The position numbers were made by a program, and so were the translations under genes. From Micromonospora rifamycinica (lineage in GTDB: Bacteria; Actinomycetota; Actinomycetes; Mycobacteriales; Micromonosporaceae), in assembly GCF_900090265.1 (NCBI RefSeq), contig NZ_LT607752.1, positions 3,162,001-3,226,000 of the forward strand: DNA of 64,000 bases. The letters run 5' to 3'. The first letter of the stretch is position 1, and each line of letters opens with the position of its first letter. Below the pieces are notes generated by a model. The model was not told the origin of the DNA. It searched no databases and worked only from the letters and a program-made list of their open reading frames with translations. Shown here in pieces: positions 1 through 8,634 of this stretch.

Positions 1-713
1 CGCTCGGCGGGGTGTTCTGCTATGCGCTCACCGAGGACCGCTGGGTGGTCGGCGGCGCGATCAACAACGGCGGGATCGTGCTCCAGTGGGCCGGTGACGC
101 GCTCGCCCCCGAGTTCGGCGAGCACGGCGAGGAGGAGCTGCTGGCGCTGGCCGCCACCGCACCGGTCGGCTCCGGTGGCCTGATCATGCTGCCGTACCTG
201 CTCAGCGAGCGGGCCCCGCACTGGAGCGCCCTGCCGCGCGGGGCGTACGTCGGGCTGACCCACGGGCACCGCCGCGAGCATCTCGTCCGGGCCGCGCTGG
301 AGGGGGTCTGCCAGCAGCTCGCCCTGGTCCTGGCGTCGGTCCGGGCGGCCGGCAACGAGGTCCGCGAGGTGCGGGCCAGCGGCGGCTTCGCCCGCAGCCC
401 GCTGTGGCGGCAGATGCTCGCCGACGCGCTCGGCGTGCCGGTGCGGTTCCCCGCCGGCCACGAGGGCTCCAGCTTCGGCGCGGCGCTGCTCGGGATGCAG
501 GCGCTCGGCCTGATCGACTCCGTCGACGTCGCCGCCGACCTGGTGCGGATCGACGAGACGGTACGCCCCGAGCCGGCCTCCGCCGCCACCTACGCCGCCC
601 TGCTCCCCCTGCACGCCGAGCTGTACGACGCGCTGGTGCCCACCTTCGCGTCGCTGCGCCGACTGGCCCCCAGCCTGCCGGCGGAGCCGCCACCCACACC
701 CGCACCCATGTGA
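1..713 (+). CDS. FGGY-family carbohydrate kinase, probably gluconokinase (C-terminal part)
   Basis: This gene enters from the left edge; only its last ~235 codons are present. The visible part is the second actin-like lobe of an FGGY sugar kinase, which phosphorylates a sugar or sugar acid in the cytoplasm using ATP. It shows the ASGGFARSPLW segment and the FGAALLGMQALG helix near the adenosine-binding site. The reading frame is already open at base 3; the GTG at 12 is internal. A GntP permease starts 39 bases downstream on the same strand, so gluconate is the likeliest substrate, but the substrate is inferred from context only. Confidence 0.85.
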   Translation, partial: LGGVFCYALTEDRWVVGGAINNGGIVLQWAGDALAPEFGEHGEEELLALAATAPVGSGGLIMLPYLLSERAPHWSALPRGAYVGLTHGHRREHLVRAALEGVCQQLALVLASVRAAGNEVREVRASGGFARSPLWRQMLADALGVPVRFPAGHEGSSFGAALLGMQALGLIDSVDVAADLVRIDETVRPEPASAATYAALLPLHAELYDALVPTFASLRRLAPSLPAEPPPTPAPM

Positions 714-752
714 TCGCCCGCCCCGCCCCGGGTCGGACCCCGTCCGAAGGTC

Positions 753-2387
753 GTGATTGCCGTGCCCGTCCTCCTCGCCGCACCGGCCGAACCGGTCACC
801 AACGCCGGTGACGCCCAGCTCGTCGTGGCCGCTCTGCTGGGCATCGCCGCGGTGGTGCTGCTCATCGCCTGGGGCAAGGTGCACCCCTTCCTGTCGCTGA
901 TCCTCGGTGCGGCGGTGCTCGGGGTGGTCGCCGCCATGGCCCCCGACGCGATGATCGAGTCGTTCAGCGCCGGGGTCGGCTCGACCGTCGGCGGGGTGGG
1001 TCTGCTGATCGCCCTCGGCGCGATGATCGGCGGTCTGCTCGCCGAGTCCGGCGGGGCGGACGGCATCGTCAACCGGGTCGTCGGGCGGGTCTCCGGCTCC
1101 GCCCTGCCCTGGGCGATGGCCGGGGTCGCCGCGCTGATCGGCCTGCCGCTCTTCTTCGAGGTCGGCGTGGTGCTGCTGGTGCCGATCGTGCTGCTGGTCT
1201 CACTGCGTACCGACGTGCCCCTGATGAAGATCGGCATTCCGGCGCTGGCCGGCCTGTCGGTGCTGCACGGCCTCGTGCCGCCGCATCCCGGTCCGCTGGT
1301 GGCGATCTCCTCGCTCGACGCCGACCTGGGGCTCACCCTCGGGCTGGGTCTGATCATCGCGATCCCCACCGTGATCATCGCCGGTCCGGTGTTCGGCAAC
1401 TTCATCGCCCGGTACGTCCCGGCCACCGCCCCGGCCGCGCTGCTGCCCACCCGGCAGCCGGCCACCGGGGGCGGCGGTCGACGCGGACCCGGCAGCCCGG
1501 CCGCCCCCGCCGCCGGGCGCGGCCGGGGCACCGACGGCCCGGACACCGGCCGGGGCACCGGCGGCCCCACCGGGCGAAGTGCCGACGGCCCGGACACCGG
1601 GCGGGGACGGGCCGGTGACGATGTGGACGGTGACCTGCTCACCGACGACGACCTGGTCAACCCGGGCACCGGTCGGCCGGGCGCCCCGGTCGACGACACC
1701 GGCACCGAGACCGCCCGGCGTACCCCCGGGTTCTGGCCGGCGGTGCTCACCGTGCTGCTCCCGGTGGTGCTGATGCTGCTGCGCGCGGTCGGCGAGCTGA
1801 CCATGGCCGAGGGGACCTTCGCCCGGCAGGCCCTGGACATCGCCGGCGCACCGATCGTGGCGCTGCTGGCCGGCGTGCTCGTCGCCATGTTCACCCTCGG
1901 CTACCAGGCCGGATTCAGCCGCGGCCAGGTCTCCTCGGTGCTCGGCGGCTCGCTGCCGCCGATCGCCGGCATCCTGCTGATCGTCGCCGCCGGTGGCGGC
2001 TTCAAGCAGGTGCTGGTGGACGCCGGGGTGGGCGAGCTGGTCGCCGACGCGGCCAAGGACGCCAACCTCTCCCCGCTGCTGCTGGGCTGGCTGGTGGCCG
2101 TCGGGATCCGGGTCGCCACCGGCTCCGCGACGGTCGCCACGATCACCGCCGCCGGTATCGTCGCGCCGCTGGCGGCCACCCTGGACCGGCCGGAGGTGGC
2201 GCTGCTGGCGCTGGCCGTCGGCTGCGGTTCGCTCTTCTTCTCGCACGTCAACGACGCCGGCTTCTGGCTGGTCAAGGAGTACTTCGGGCTGACCGTGGGG
2301 CAGACCATCAAGAGCTGGTCGGTGCTGGAGACGATCATCTCGGTGGTCGGTTTCGCCGGCGTGCTCCTGCTCGACCTGCTCCTGTGA
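753..2387 (+). CDS. GntP-family gluconate/sugar-acid permease with a hydrophilic insert
   Basis: A polytopic inner-membrane protein of the GntP family, which imports gluconate or related sugar acids by proton symport. Hydrophobic helices run from about residue 20 to 225 and resume at about 325 to the C terminus. Between them lies a ~90-residue Gly/Pro/Arg/Asp-rich stretch (about 231-323, with repeats such as DGPDTGRG) that ordinary GntP proteins of ~450 residues lack. It keeps the frame and falls in a loop between membrane segments. It follows a gluconokinase-like gene and probably forms an operon with it. GTG 753 is the first start; GTG 762 lies at a better distance from the GAAGG at 746-750. 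Confidence 0.88.
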   Translation: MIAVPVLLAAPAEPVTNAGDAQLVVAALLGIAAVVLLIAWGKVHPFLSLILGAAVLGVVAAMAPDAMIESFSAGVGSTVGGVGLLIALGAMIGGLLAESGGADGIVNRVVGRVSGSALPWAMAGVAALIGLPLFFEVGVVLLVPIVLLVSLRTDVPLMKIGIPALAGLSVLHGLVPPHPGPLVAISSLDADLGLTLGLGLIIAIPTVIIAGPVFGNFIARYVPATAPAALLPTRQPATGGGGRRGPGSPAAPAAGRGRGTDGPDTGRGTGGPTGRSADGPDTGRGRAGDDVDGDLLTDDDLVNPGTGRPGAPVDDTGTETARRTPGFWPAVLTVLLPVVLMLLRAVGELTMAEGTFARQALDIAGAPIVALLAGVLVAMFTLGYQAGFSRGQVSSVLGGSLPPIAGILLIVAAGGGFKQVLVDAGVGELVADAAKDANLSPLLLGWLVAVGIRVATGSATVATITAAGIVAPLAATLDRPEVALLALAVGCGSLFFSHVNDAGFWLVKEYFGLTVGQTIKSWSVLETIISVVGFAGVLLLDLLL

Positions 2388-2408
2388 GATCCCCCGCGCC
2401 CGCGCCCG

Positions 2409-2484
2409 CAGGTCGGTCGGGCCGGCGCAGGTCGGTCGGGCCGGCGCAGGTCGGTCGGGCCGGCGCAGGTCGGTCGGGCCGGCG
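2409..2484. repeat. Four perfect tandem copies of a 19-bp unit
   Basis: The unit CAGGTCGGTCGGGCCGGCG occurs four times head to tail without a mismatch, directly after the GntP stop codon and before the 2511-2536 hairpin. The perfect identity suggests recent slippage-type expansion. Nothing suggests a CRISPR array, since there are no spacers. Confidence 0.95.
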
Positions 2485-2510
2485 TTGATCAACTCAGTGT
2501 CGCCGCGATA

Positions 2511-2536
2511 GCGGTGTCGGAGCGCGCGGACACCGC
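2511..2536. terminator. Palindromic intergenic element / bidirectional terminator
   Basis: GCGGTGTC (2511-2518) pairs with GACACCGC (2529-2536). Flanking bases extend an imperfect dyad to about 2496-2550. It lies between the converging GntP and lipoprotein genes and could terminate both. A related hairpin with the same core occurs at 21713-21740 between another convergent pair, so this appears to be a dispersed repeat family. Confidence 0.6.
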
Positions 2537-2592
2537 AGTGGTGGCGATGTTGCGAGCCAGCCCCGCCGGGCCGGACCGGGCGGGGCAGGAGG

Positions 2593-3369
2593 TCAGGCGC
2601 CGGGGATGTTGGCCGGCGGGTCCTCGCCGATCAGGCCGGCCGCCGGCTTCTCCGCCGACACGGGCAGGCCGAAGTCGGCGTACGTCAGGTCGAGCGCCGA
2701 GGCCCTGCCCGGTTCGCCGGACAGCTCGATCCGGTAGCGGACCAGCCGGCCCTGCGCGTCCACCGTCGCGGTGAACGGCACCGCCGCGGCCCGCTCGCCG
2801 AGCACCCCGCTCATCCCGCTGCCGAGCACCTCGGTGCTCCGACGCAGGTCCAGGGTGCCGGCGTAAGCGCGTTCACCGGTGGCGCGCACCCCGGTGGCCG
2901 TGCCGAGCGTGCTGGCCAGCCGGGTGTTGTCCACGCCGGTCCGCTTCCCGGCGGCGGCCTCGGCGGTGCCCAGGTGCCACCAGGTGCGCCCGTCCCACAC
3001 CGGCACCCTCCGATCCGGGGCGGTCACCTTGACGTAGACGTCGGTGCCGGTGGCGAGCCGCTCGATGACCACCTTGCCGTTCGCCACGACCAGCGTCGTC
3101 GTCTCCAGGCCACGCCGGCCCCGCGGATCCCAGAGCAGGGTGGTGCCATCCCCGCCCGCACCGGCACCGAGGGTCAACCGGTAGGACTCCTGGTCGACCC
3201 GCTGCGCGGCGGTGGCCAGTACGGCGGCCGGCTCGGTCGGGGCCGGTCCGGTCGTGGACGACCCGGTGGTCGGTGTCGGTCCCGCACCGCCGTCGTCCGA
3301 GGTGCAGCCGGCCGCCGTCACCAGCGCGACGAGGGCCGCCGTGGCGACGGCCAGCTTCGGGTGCTTCAC
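2593..3369 (-). CDS. LppX/LprAFG-like lipoprotein
   Basis: A 258-residue exported lipoprotein. The N terminus has Lys, a hydrophobic stretch and a lipobox ending TAAGC, then a Gly/Thr/Ser/Pro-rich linker typical of actinobacterial lipoproteins. The rest resembles the LppX/LprA/LprF/LprG fold (LolA-like half barrel), whose members bind and move triacylated lipids or related amphiphiles across the cell envelope. Start: GTG 3369, placed 7 bases after a GGGGAG ribosome site; the frame is open further upstream but that part lacks a signal sequence. It stands alone. Ligand unknown. Confidence 0.85.
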   Translation of the reverse strand: MKHPKLAVATAALVALVTAAGCTSDDGGAGPTPTTGSSTTGPAPTEPAAVLATAAQRVDQESYRLTLGAGAGGDGTTLLWDPRGRRGLETTTLVVANGKVVIERLATGTDVYVKVTAPDRRVPVWDGRTWWHLGTAEAAAGKRTGVDNTRLASTLGTATGVRATGERAYAGTLDLRRSTEVLGSGMSGVLGERAAAVPFTATVDAQGRLVRYRIELSGEPGRASALDLTYADFGLPVSAEKPAAGLIGEDPPANIPGA

Positions 3370-3562
3370 GGCGGTCTCCCCGGGTGGCGCGCCCGCCGGC
3401 CGAGCCGATCGACGCTGGTGACAGAGCGGTCGCGCCAGCCTACCCGGCACCCGGCCACCGACCGGCCGCCCCCGACCGCACCCACCCGGGGCGTGCCCCG
3501 GCAGCTACCCGGGAAGCCGGGGAAGGCGTCCGGTCCGTCCTCGGCCGACAGGCCGGAGCCGG

Positions 3563-3847
3563 TCAGGGGGCCTCCACGGCGGAGATGCGGTAGCGGTGCA
3601 CCTCCGCGCCACGGATCGCCACGACCTGCTCCTGTTCCGGGCCGGACCCCCGGAACGCCAGCAGCTCGTCGTCGGACTCCCAGCGTTCGTAGACGTTGAT
3701 CCGGCCCGGCTCGACCAGGTCGGCGCCGATGGCGAAGTCGACACAGCCGGGCGCCGCGCGGGCCTGCCGGACCACCTCCACGCAGGAGGCCAGGTAGGTG
3801 TCCCGCTCGGCGGGGTCGACGTAGAGACTTCCGGCCACGATGAACAC
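3563..3847 (-). CDS. Small antibiotic-biosynthesis-monooxygenase (ABM) domain protein
   Basis: A 94-residue single-domain protein with the ABM ferredoxin-like fold seen in YgiN-type quinol monooxygenases. It begins with a beta strand (MFIVAGSLYV), has the central helix with PGCVDFAIG, and the characteristic YERWESDDEL segment. Such proteins act as cofactor-free monooxygenases on quinols or aromatic compounds, or are of unknown function. The gene lies alone between a lipoprotein and a MerR regulator, all on the minus strand. Substrate cannot be told. Confidence 0.85.
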   Translation of the reverse strand: MFIVAGSLYVDPAERDTYLASCVEVVRQARAAPGCVDFAIGADLVEPGRINVYERWESDDELLAFRGSGPEQEQVVAIRGAEVHRYRISAVEAP

Positions 3848-3909
3848 AGACGACCTCCGGTGGGTGAGCGGGACGAACCCCCATCCTCACCCACCGCGGG
3901 CGGCACCGT

Positions 3910-4668
3910 TCAGGCTCGGCTGATCGCGTTGGCGTGGATCGCCTCCGCCAGGTACTCCGCCAGCCCCGGCGCGATCGTCTCGTAGAAGGCGGTGAACCGG
4001 GGATCGGCCAGGTACATGTCGGCCAGCCCGGTGTGCACCTCGTACGAGCAGTCGTAGAACCAGCGGACGATGAGCTGCCGGTGCTCCTCGGCCAGCGCCA
4101 TCGTCTCCGCCGAGTCGGCGGGCGTCCCGGCGGTCAGCGCCGCCACGATCCGCCGTCCCCAGTCCTCCTGCTCCGCCTTGATGCGCAGCCAGTCCTCCTT
4201 CGAGTAGTTCGCCGCCCGCTGGGTCGACACCCGGTACGCCTCGGTGTCGCCCCAGCGCTGCCGCGCCTCCTCGGCGTGCTCCTCCGGATCGACGTCACCG
4301 AAGACCTCGAACCGTTCCTCCGGAGTCAGGTTGATCTCCATCCGTCTCGCCTCCATCGCGATCTCGATCGCGGCGACCATCTCCTGGAGCTTCCCGATCC
4401 GCCCGGTCAGCACGTCGTGCTGCCGGCGCAGGTGCGCCGCCGGGTCGGCATCCGGGTCGTCGAGGATCACCGCGATCTCCTCCAGCGGAAACCCCAGCTC
4501 CCGGTAGAAGCGGATGTGCTGCAACCGCTCCAGGTCCGCGTCGTCGTAGCGGCGGTAGCCGGCCGGCGTCCGGCCGCTCGGCGAGAGCAGCCCGATATCG
4601 TGGTAGTGGTGCAGCGTCCGGACCGTCACCCGGGCCGCCTTCGCCACCTGACCCACCGTGTACGCCAT
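3910..4668 (-). CDS. MerR-family regulator, TipA type
   Basis: A 252-residue transcriptional activator. Residues 1-70 form the MerR winged helix-turn-helix (YTVGQVAKAARVTVRTLHHY, then GYRRY), about 75-110 the dimerising coiled coil, and about 120-250 the TipAS effector domain, ending with ADMYLADPRFTAFYETIAPGL. TipA-type proteins sense thiopeptides or other amphipathic ligands and activate multidrug-resistance genes or their own gene. The length matches TipAL (~253). The single cysteine is at residue 207, in YDCSYEV; whether it can react covalently with ligands as in TipA cannot be told here. ATG 4668 is preceded by GGAGGAG. A TTGACC at 4715-4720 (minus strand) could be its -35 element. Confidence 0.92.
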   Translation of the reverse strand: MAYTVGQVAKAARVTVRTLHHYHDIGLLSPSGRTPAGYRRYDDADLERLQHIRFYRELGFPLEEIAVILDDPDADPAAHLRRQHDVLTGRIGKLQEMVAAIEIAMEARRMEINLTPEERFEVFGDVDPEEHAEEARQRWGDTEAYRVSTQRAANYSKEDWLRIKAEQEDWGRRIVAALTAGTPADSAETMALAEEHRQLIVRWFYDCSYEVHTGLADMYLADPRFTAFYETIAPGLAEYLAEAIHANAISRA

Positions 4669-4747
4669 GGTCTCCTCCCTCCGGCACCCAGGTTGCGGCC
4701 TGCCGTGACGTGAGGGTCAAGCCGGTTCCCCCAGTCGGGGGGAGGGG

Positions 4748-7081
4748 TCAGCGGGGGGCCTGCAGGGCGGCCAGGCCACCGGGACGGCCGTACCGGTAAC
4801 CCTGGCCGTGCAGGCAGCCGATCGCGGTGACCGCCTCGTGCTGCCCCTCGGTCTCCACCCCCTCGGCCACCACCGCCAGGTCGAACGCCCCGGCCAACCG
4901 GGTGACCATCTCGACCGTGGCGTACGCCCGCTCGTCGGTGTCGAGCCGGGCCACGAACGACCGGTCGATCTTGAGATCGGTGGCCGGAATGCGGTGCAGA
5001 TAGCTCAACGACGAATAGCCGGTGCCGAAATCGTCGATGGCGATCCGGATGCCCAGCTCACGGAGCTGGGCGAGCCGTTCCAGCACCGCCTCGCTGCCGT
5101 CGATCAGCGCCGACTCGGTCAGTTCCAGGGTGAGCGCGCGGGGGGCGAGGCCGGCGGTGGCGGTGGCCGCCGTGACGGTGGCGATCAGGTCGGGACGGCG
5201 CAGGTGCGCGGCGGCGATGTTGACCGCCACGGTCGCCTCGGGCACCCGGACCCGCCAGGTCGCCGCCGCCCGGCACGCCTCGTGGATCACCCACCGGTCG
5301 ATCGGCACGATCAGCCCGGTCTCCTCGGCCAACGGCAGGAACGCCGCCGGGGCGAGCAGGCCGAGCCGGGGATGCCGCCAGCGGACCAGGGCCTCCGCGC
5401 TGCGGACCGCGCCGGTGGCCAGGTCGACGATCGGCTGGTACTCCAGGTGGAGCTGCCGCTCGTCGACGGCCCGACGCAGGTCGGCGATCAGCTCGGCCCG
5501 GGTCACCGCCGACTCCCGCAGCCCCGGCGTGCAGGTGCGGTACGCGGACTTCCCGGCGGCCTTCGCCGCGTACATCGCGATGTCGGCGTCGCGCAGCAGG
5601 TCGGTGTGGGTGGCGTGCTGCGGGCCGAACTCGGCGATGCCGATGCTCGCCGACGGGTGGACCCCGACGTCCTCCTCCCCCGGGGACGGTTCCAGGGCGG
5701 CCAGCAGCCGGGCGGCGAGCCGTTCCGGGGCGACCGGGCGGTCCCCGTCGACCAGCACCGCGAACTCGTCGCCGCCGAGCCGGGCGATCGTGCCGTCGTC
5801 ACCGACGGCCGTCCGCATCCGGCCCGCGATGCTGGTCAGCAGGGTGTCGCCGGTGGCGTGCCCGAACCGGTCGTTGACCTGCTTGAAGCCGTCCAGGTCG
5901 AGCAGCAGGACGGCGACCGGCGGCCCCTCGCGCAGCGCCTGGCGCAGCCGCCGGTTGAACATCAGCCGGTTCGGCAGGCCGGTGAGCTGGTCGGTGTAGG
6001 CGAGCCGACGCAGCCGGGCGACCAGCCGCAGGTTCTCGTTGGCGGCCAGCCCCTGCCGCAGGGCGAGCACCCCGAGCAGCGCCATCATGCCGACGAAGAC
6101 CAGCGGCGGGGTCTGCCCGGTGGGTCGGCGGGCCAGCACCACCGCGATGATCGCCCCGCCCACCGGCAGGTACGGCAGCGCCACCCGCCACCAGGACGGG
6201 AGCGGGGCCTCGCCGATCTCCTCGGCCCCGTCGCAGGTGGGCGGCGGTGGCCGGGTGGTGGCGATACCGATCAGCAGGTAGCTCAGTGGCCAGCAGACGT
6301 CGATCGGGTGGCCCGGGGCGTAGCTGCCGTGCGCGACCAGCGAGACGTAGACCGCGTCCGCGCCGGCCCGGGTGACCAGGCCCGCCCCGATCAGGGTCAG
6401 CGGCGGCCACACCGAGCGGGCCGGGCCGGCCACCGCCACCAGGATGGTGAGCTGCATCAGGTCGATCATCGGGTAGAGCAGGCCGAGGGTGCGCAGCGGA
6501 TCGTCGAGGTCGGCGGCGGCGACGTCGCGGAACACCACCACCCAGCCGATCGGGATCAGGGCCAGCCCGACGATCACCCCGTCCAGCACGGTGCGGGCCC
6601 GGCCCACCGCGCTGCGCGGCGCGGTCAGCGAGGCCAGCAGTGCGGCCGTGCCGGTGACGATGCCGGCGGTGAAGACCGCCCCGATCAGCGGGGTGTGCGG
6701 CAGCTCGTCGGCGCGCAGCCGGTCCACCGTCCAGAGCAGCCGGCCGGCGGCGGCCAGCCCCATGGTGAGCGCGAGCAGCGCCCAGAACCGGCGCAGCGGG
6801 GCGGGGTGCCGACGCATCGTCCGGGCGCAGGCGTAGCTGGCCCAGCCCGCCACGGCGGTGGCGGTGACGTCGCTGACCAGGGCCGCCTCGGGCAGCGCGG
6901 CGAGCAGCCAGACCAACTCCAGGACGACGGCCACCGCGGCGACCACCGCACCCACCCGGGGGAGGGTCAGTGGTCGGATCGGCACGCCGGAGACGGCGTC
7001 CTGGGGCAGCACGGTGATCGCTCCGGCTCTCTCTCCAACGCGCACCTCGACCGTGCGGACGGCCCACGGACGGCGAACCAT
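4748..7081 (-). CDS. Membrane-anchored GGDEF-EAL protein (cyclic di-GMP synthesis/breakdown)
   Basis: A 777-residue protein. The N-terminal ~330 residues contain about eight to ten hydrophobic helices, followed by a GGDEF domain (LDLDGFKQVNDRFGH and an intact LGGDEF) and an EAL domain. The EAL half keeps the catalytic signature: EALVRW, AVNIAAAHL, LELTES, DDFGTGYSSL, LKIDRSF and VAEGVET, so phosphodiesterase activity is likely. The inhibitory RxxD site five residues before GGDEF is not present. It should make and/or degrade cyclic di-GMP at the membrane. ATG 7081 is the first start; GTG 7012 has a better ribosome site (GGAG, 8 bases upstream) and begins just before the first membrane helix. 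Confidence 0.93.
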   Translation of the reverse strand: MVRRPWAVRTVEVRVGERAGAITVLPQDAVSGVPIRPLTLPRVGAVVAAVAVVLELVWLLAALPEAALVSDVTATAVAGWASYACARTMRRHPAPLRRFWALLALTMGLAAAGRLLWTVDRLRADELPHTPLIGAVFTAGIVTGTAALLASLTAPRSAVGRARTVLDGVIVGLALIPIGWVVVFRDVAAADLDDPLRTLGLLYPMIDLMQLTILVAVAGPARSVWPPLTLIGAGLVTRAGADAVYVSLVAHGSYAPGHPIDVCWPLSYLLIGIATTRPPPPTCDGAEEIGEAPLPSWWRVALPYLPVGGAIIAVVLARRPTGQTPPLVFVGMMALLGVLALRQGLAANENLRLVARLRRLAYTDQLTGLPNRLMFNRRLRQALREGPPVAVLLLDLDGFKQVNDRFGHATGDTLLTSIAGRMRTAVGDDGTIARLGGDEFAVLVDGDRPVAPERLAARLLAALEPSPGEEDVGVHPSASIGIAEFGPQHATHTDLLRDADIAMYAAKAAGKSAYRTCTPGLRESAVTRAELIADLRRAVDERQLHLEYQPIVDLATGAVRSAEALVRWRHPRLGLLAPAAFLPLAEETGLIVPIDRWVIHEACRAAATWRVRVPEATVAVNIAAAHLRRPDLIATVTAATATAGLAPRALTLELTESALIDGSEAVLERLAQLRELGIRIAIDDFGTGYSSLSYLHRIPATDLKIDRSFVARLDTDERAYATVEMVTRLAGAFDLAVVAEGVETEGQHEAVTAIGCLHGQGYRYGRPGGLAALQAPR

Positions 7082-7128
7082 CGAAGCCTAGCCAGCCGGG
7101 CGGGTCACCGCCACACTCACCGGGTCGG

Positions 7129-8634
7129 CTATCCGACCACTGAGGACAGCTCGGATCCCCGGGCGTCGGCCGCGTCGTGGGTCGGCGGCCCCCCGTGCGT
7201 CCACGGTGTCTCCTCGGCGGTGGGGAACGTCCCGGCCGGCAGGAACGCCTCCGACAGGGTGGTCAGGCAGAGCCGCTCCCCCACCTGCGGCACGCTGCCC
7301 GGCGGCGCGGTCAGCCCCCGACCCATCCCACCCGACAGCTCCAGCACCACCTCGGTCCGGCCGTCCGCCGCCGGGGTCACGAAGACCACCCTGGCCTTCT
7401 GGCCCGGCCGCGCCGTCGACCAGAGGGTCGCCCCGACCGGCATCCGGACCGGGTCGCCGGTCACCACCTGGATCCTCGGCCGCAGCACCGGCCGCTTCCC
7501 GCTGTCGTCCACCCGCCCCGGGTCGGCCAGCGTCACCTCCCCGACGAAGGCTTCCCCGGTCAGCCGGTGCTCGGCCATCACCAGCGGGTCGTCGTAGGCG
7601 CGCTGCACCAGGTAGGCGCTCGCCGCGCGCTCCAGCCGGTGCAGCCGGACCGCCGCCGCCACCGCGCCGTCGTGCCGGGGCTGCGGTCCACCGTCGGCGT
7701 CGAGGTGCTCGGCGTAGCCGGTGAAGGCGTCCCGGTCGCCGGCCCAGCGCCCCACCACCCGCGCCCCGGGCGGCAGCGCGCCGAGCAGGCCCAGGCCGCG
7801 CCACATCAGCTCCCAGGTGGGCGCGAGCTGCCCGCGCAGCAACCGCACCAGCTCCGCGTACGCCTCGTCGCGCGCCGGGTCGTCGGCGGCGGCGGCCCAG
7901 CCGGCCATCGCCGGGGCGAGCAGCACGTTGTCGAACTCCGGGTCGGTGGCCGGGCCGGCCGGCGGGCACACCTGCGGGTCCTCGGCGAGCGCGGCGGCCT
8001 GCGCACCGGTCCGGCCGGCCGGCGGGTCGATCCAGCCCAGCAGAGCGGGCAGGTGCAGGTCCTCCACCGCGCTCTGCCCGGTCGCCCAGTGCAGGGTGAG
8101 CGCGTCGGTCATCGCCAGCAGCGCCGACGAGCCGGGCTGCTCGGCCCGTTCGGCGAAGAAGGTCAGCCAACGGCCGAGCAGCGGCACGACCGGGTGCACC
8201 GGATGGTCGCCGTCCGGACGGCGGAACCGGGTCGACCGGCCCAGCAGCCGCAGGAAGGTGATCCCGGCCGGGTTCGGCACCCAGAGCTGCGGGGCGTCGG
8301 AGTACCGGTACCGGACGTCGCGGCCCCGGTCCACGGCCACCGCCTCGGCGACACCCCGGAAGCCGTCCAGCCAGGGCAGCACGACCGCGGCCAGCTCGGT
8401 GACGAACCGGAACCGCTGGTCCCGGTTACGGGGCTGCGGCACGATCAGCAGCCGGGCGTCGTCGGGGGCGGTGCCCACCAGCGCGGCCAGCGGGGCGTGC
8501 GCCTCACCGGCCATCGCCAGCGGCACCAGCACCAGCGGGCGTTCCGCCAGGTGCAGGTGCCGGACGGTGGCGACCGGCTGGGCCACCCCGGCGGCGACGG
8601 CCTGGGCCTTGGCCAGCGCCCGTAGCGTACTCAT
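7129..8634 (-). CDS. Unrecognised 501-residue protein coupled to a RecB-like nuclease
   Basis: I do not recognise this family. It is a soluble protein without signal peptide or membrane segment, rich in Ala, Leu and Arg. The C-terminal ~110 residues look like a small beta-rich (perhaps OB-like) domain with RIQVVTGDPVRMPVGATLW and VVLELSGGMGRG. I see no Walker or helicase motif. Its start overlaps the stop of the upstream nuclease gene by 4 bases (8631-8634, ATGA), so the two proteins are made together and probably act together. Partnership with a Cas4/AddB-type nuclease suggests a role in DNA handling, repair or defence; that is inference. Confidence 0.8.
   Translation of the reverse strand: MSTLRALAKAQAVAAGVAQPVATVRHLHLAERPLVLVPLAMAGEAHAPLAALVGTAPDDARLLIVPQPRNRDQRFRFVTELAAVVLPWLDGFRGVAEAVAVDRGRDVRYRYSDAPQLWVPNPAGITFLRLLGRSTRFRRPDGDHPVHPVVPLLGRWLTFFAERAEQPGSSALLAMTDALTLHWATGQSAVEDLHLPALLGWIDPPAGRTGAQAAALAEDPQVCPPAGPATDPEFDNVLLAPAMAGWAAAADDPARDEAYAELVRLLRGQLAPTWELMWRGLGLLGALPPGARVVGRWAGDRDAFTGYAEHLDADGGPQPRHDGAVAAAVRLHRLERAASAYLVQRAYDDPLVMAEHRLTGEAFVGEVTLADPGRVDDSGKRPVLRPRIQVVTGDPVRMPVGATLWSTARPGQKARVVFVTPAADGRTEVVLELSGGMGRGLTAPPGSVPQVGERLCLTTLSEAFLPAGTFPTAEETPWTHGGPPTHDAADARGSELSSVVG

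Noticed and set aside
2409..2484. Possible CRISPR array
   Set aside because: Copies are 19 bases, directly adjoining, with no unique spacers. The repeats at 19423-19476 and 23103-23192 are coding tandem repeats.
4808..7597. A 929-codon open frame on the plus strand opposite the GGDEF-EAL gene
   Set aside because: It is a GC-bias shadow: Arg/Gly/Gln-rich, no domain, while the minus strand has a complete, motif-perfect protein.
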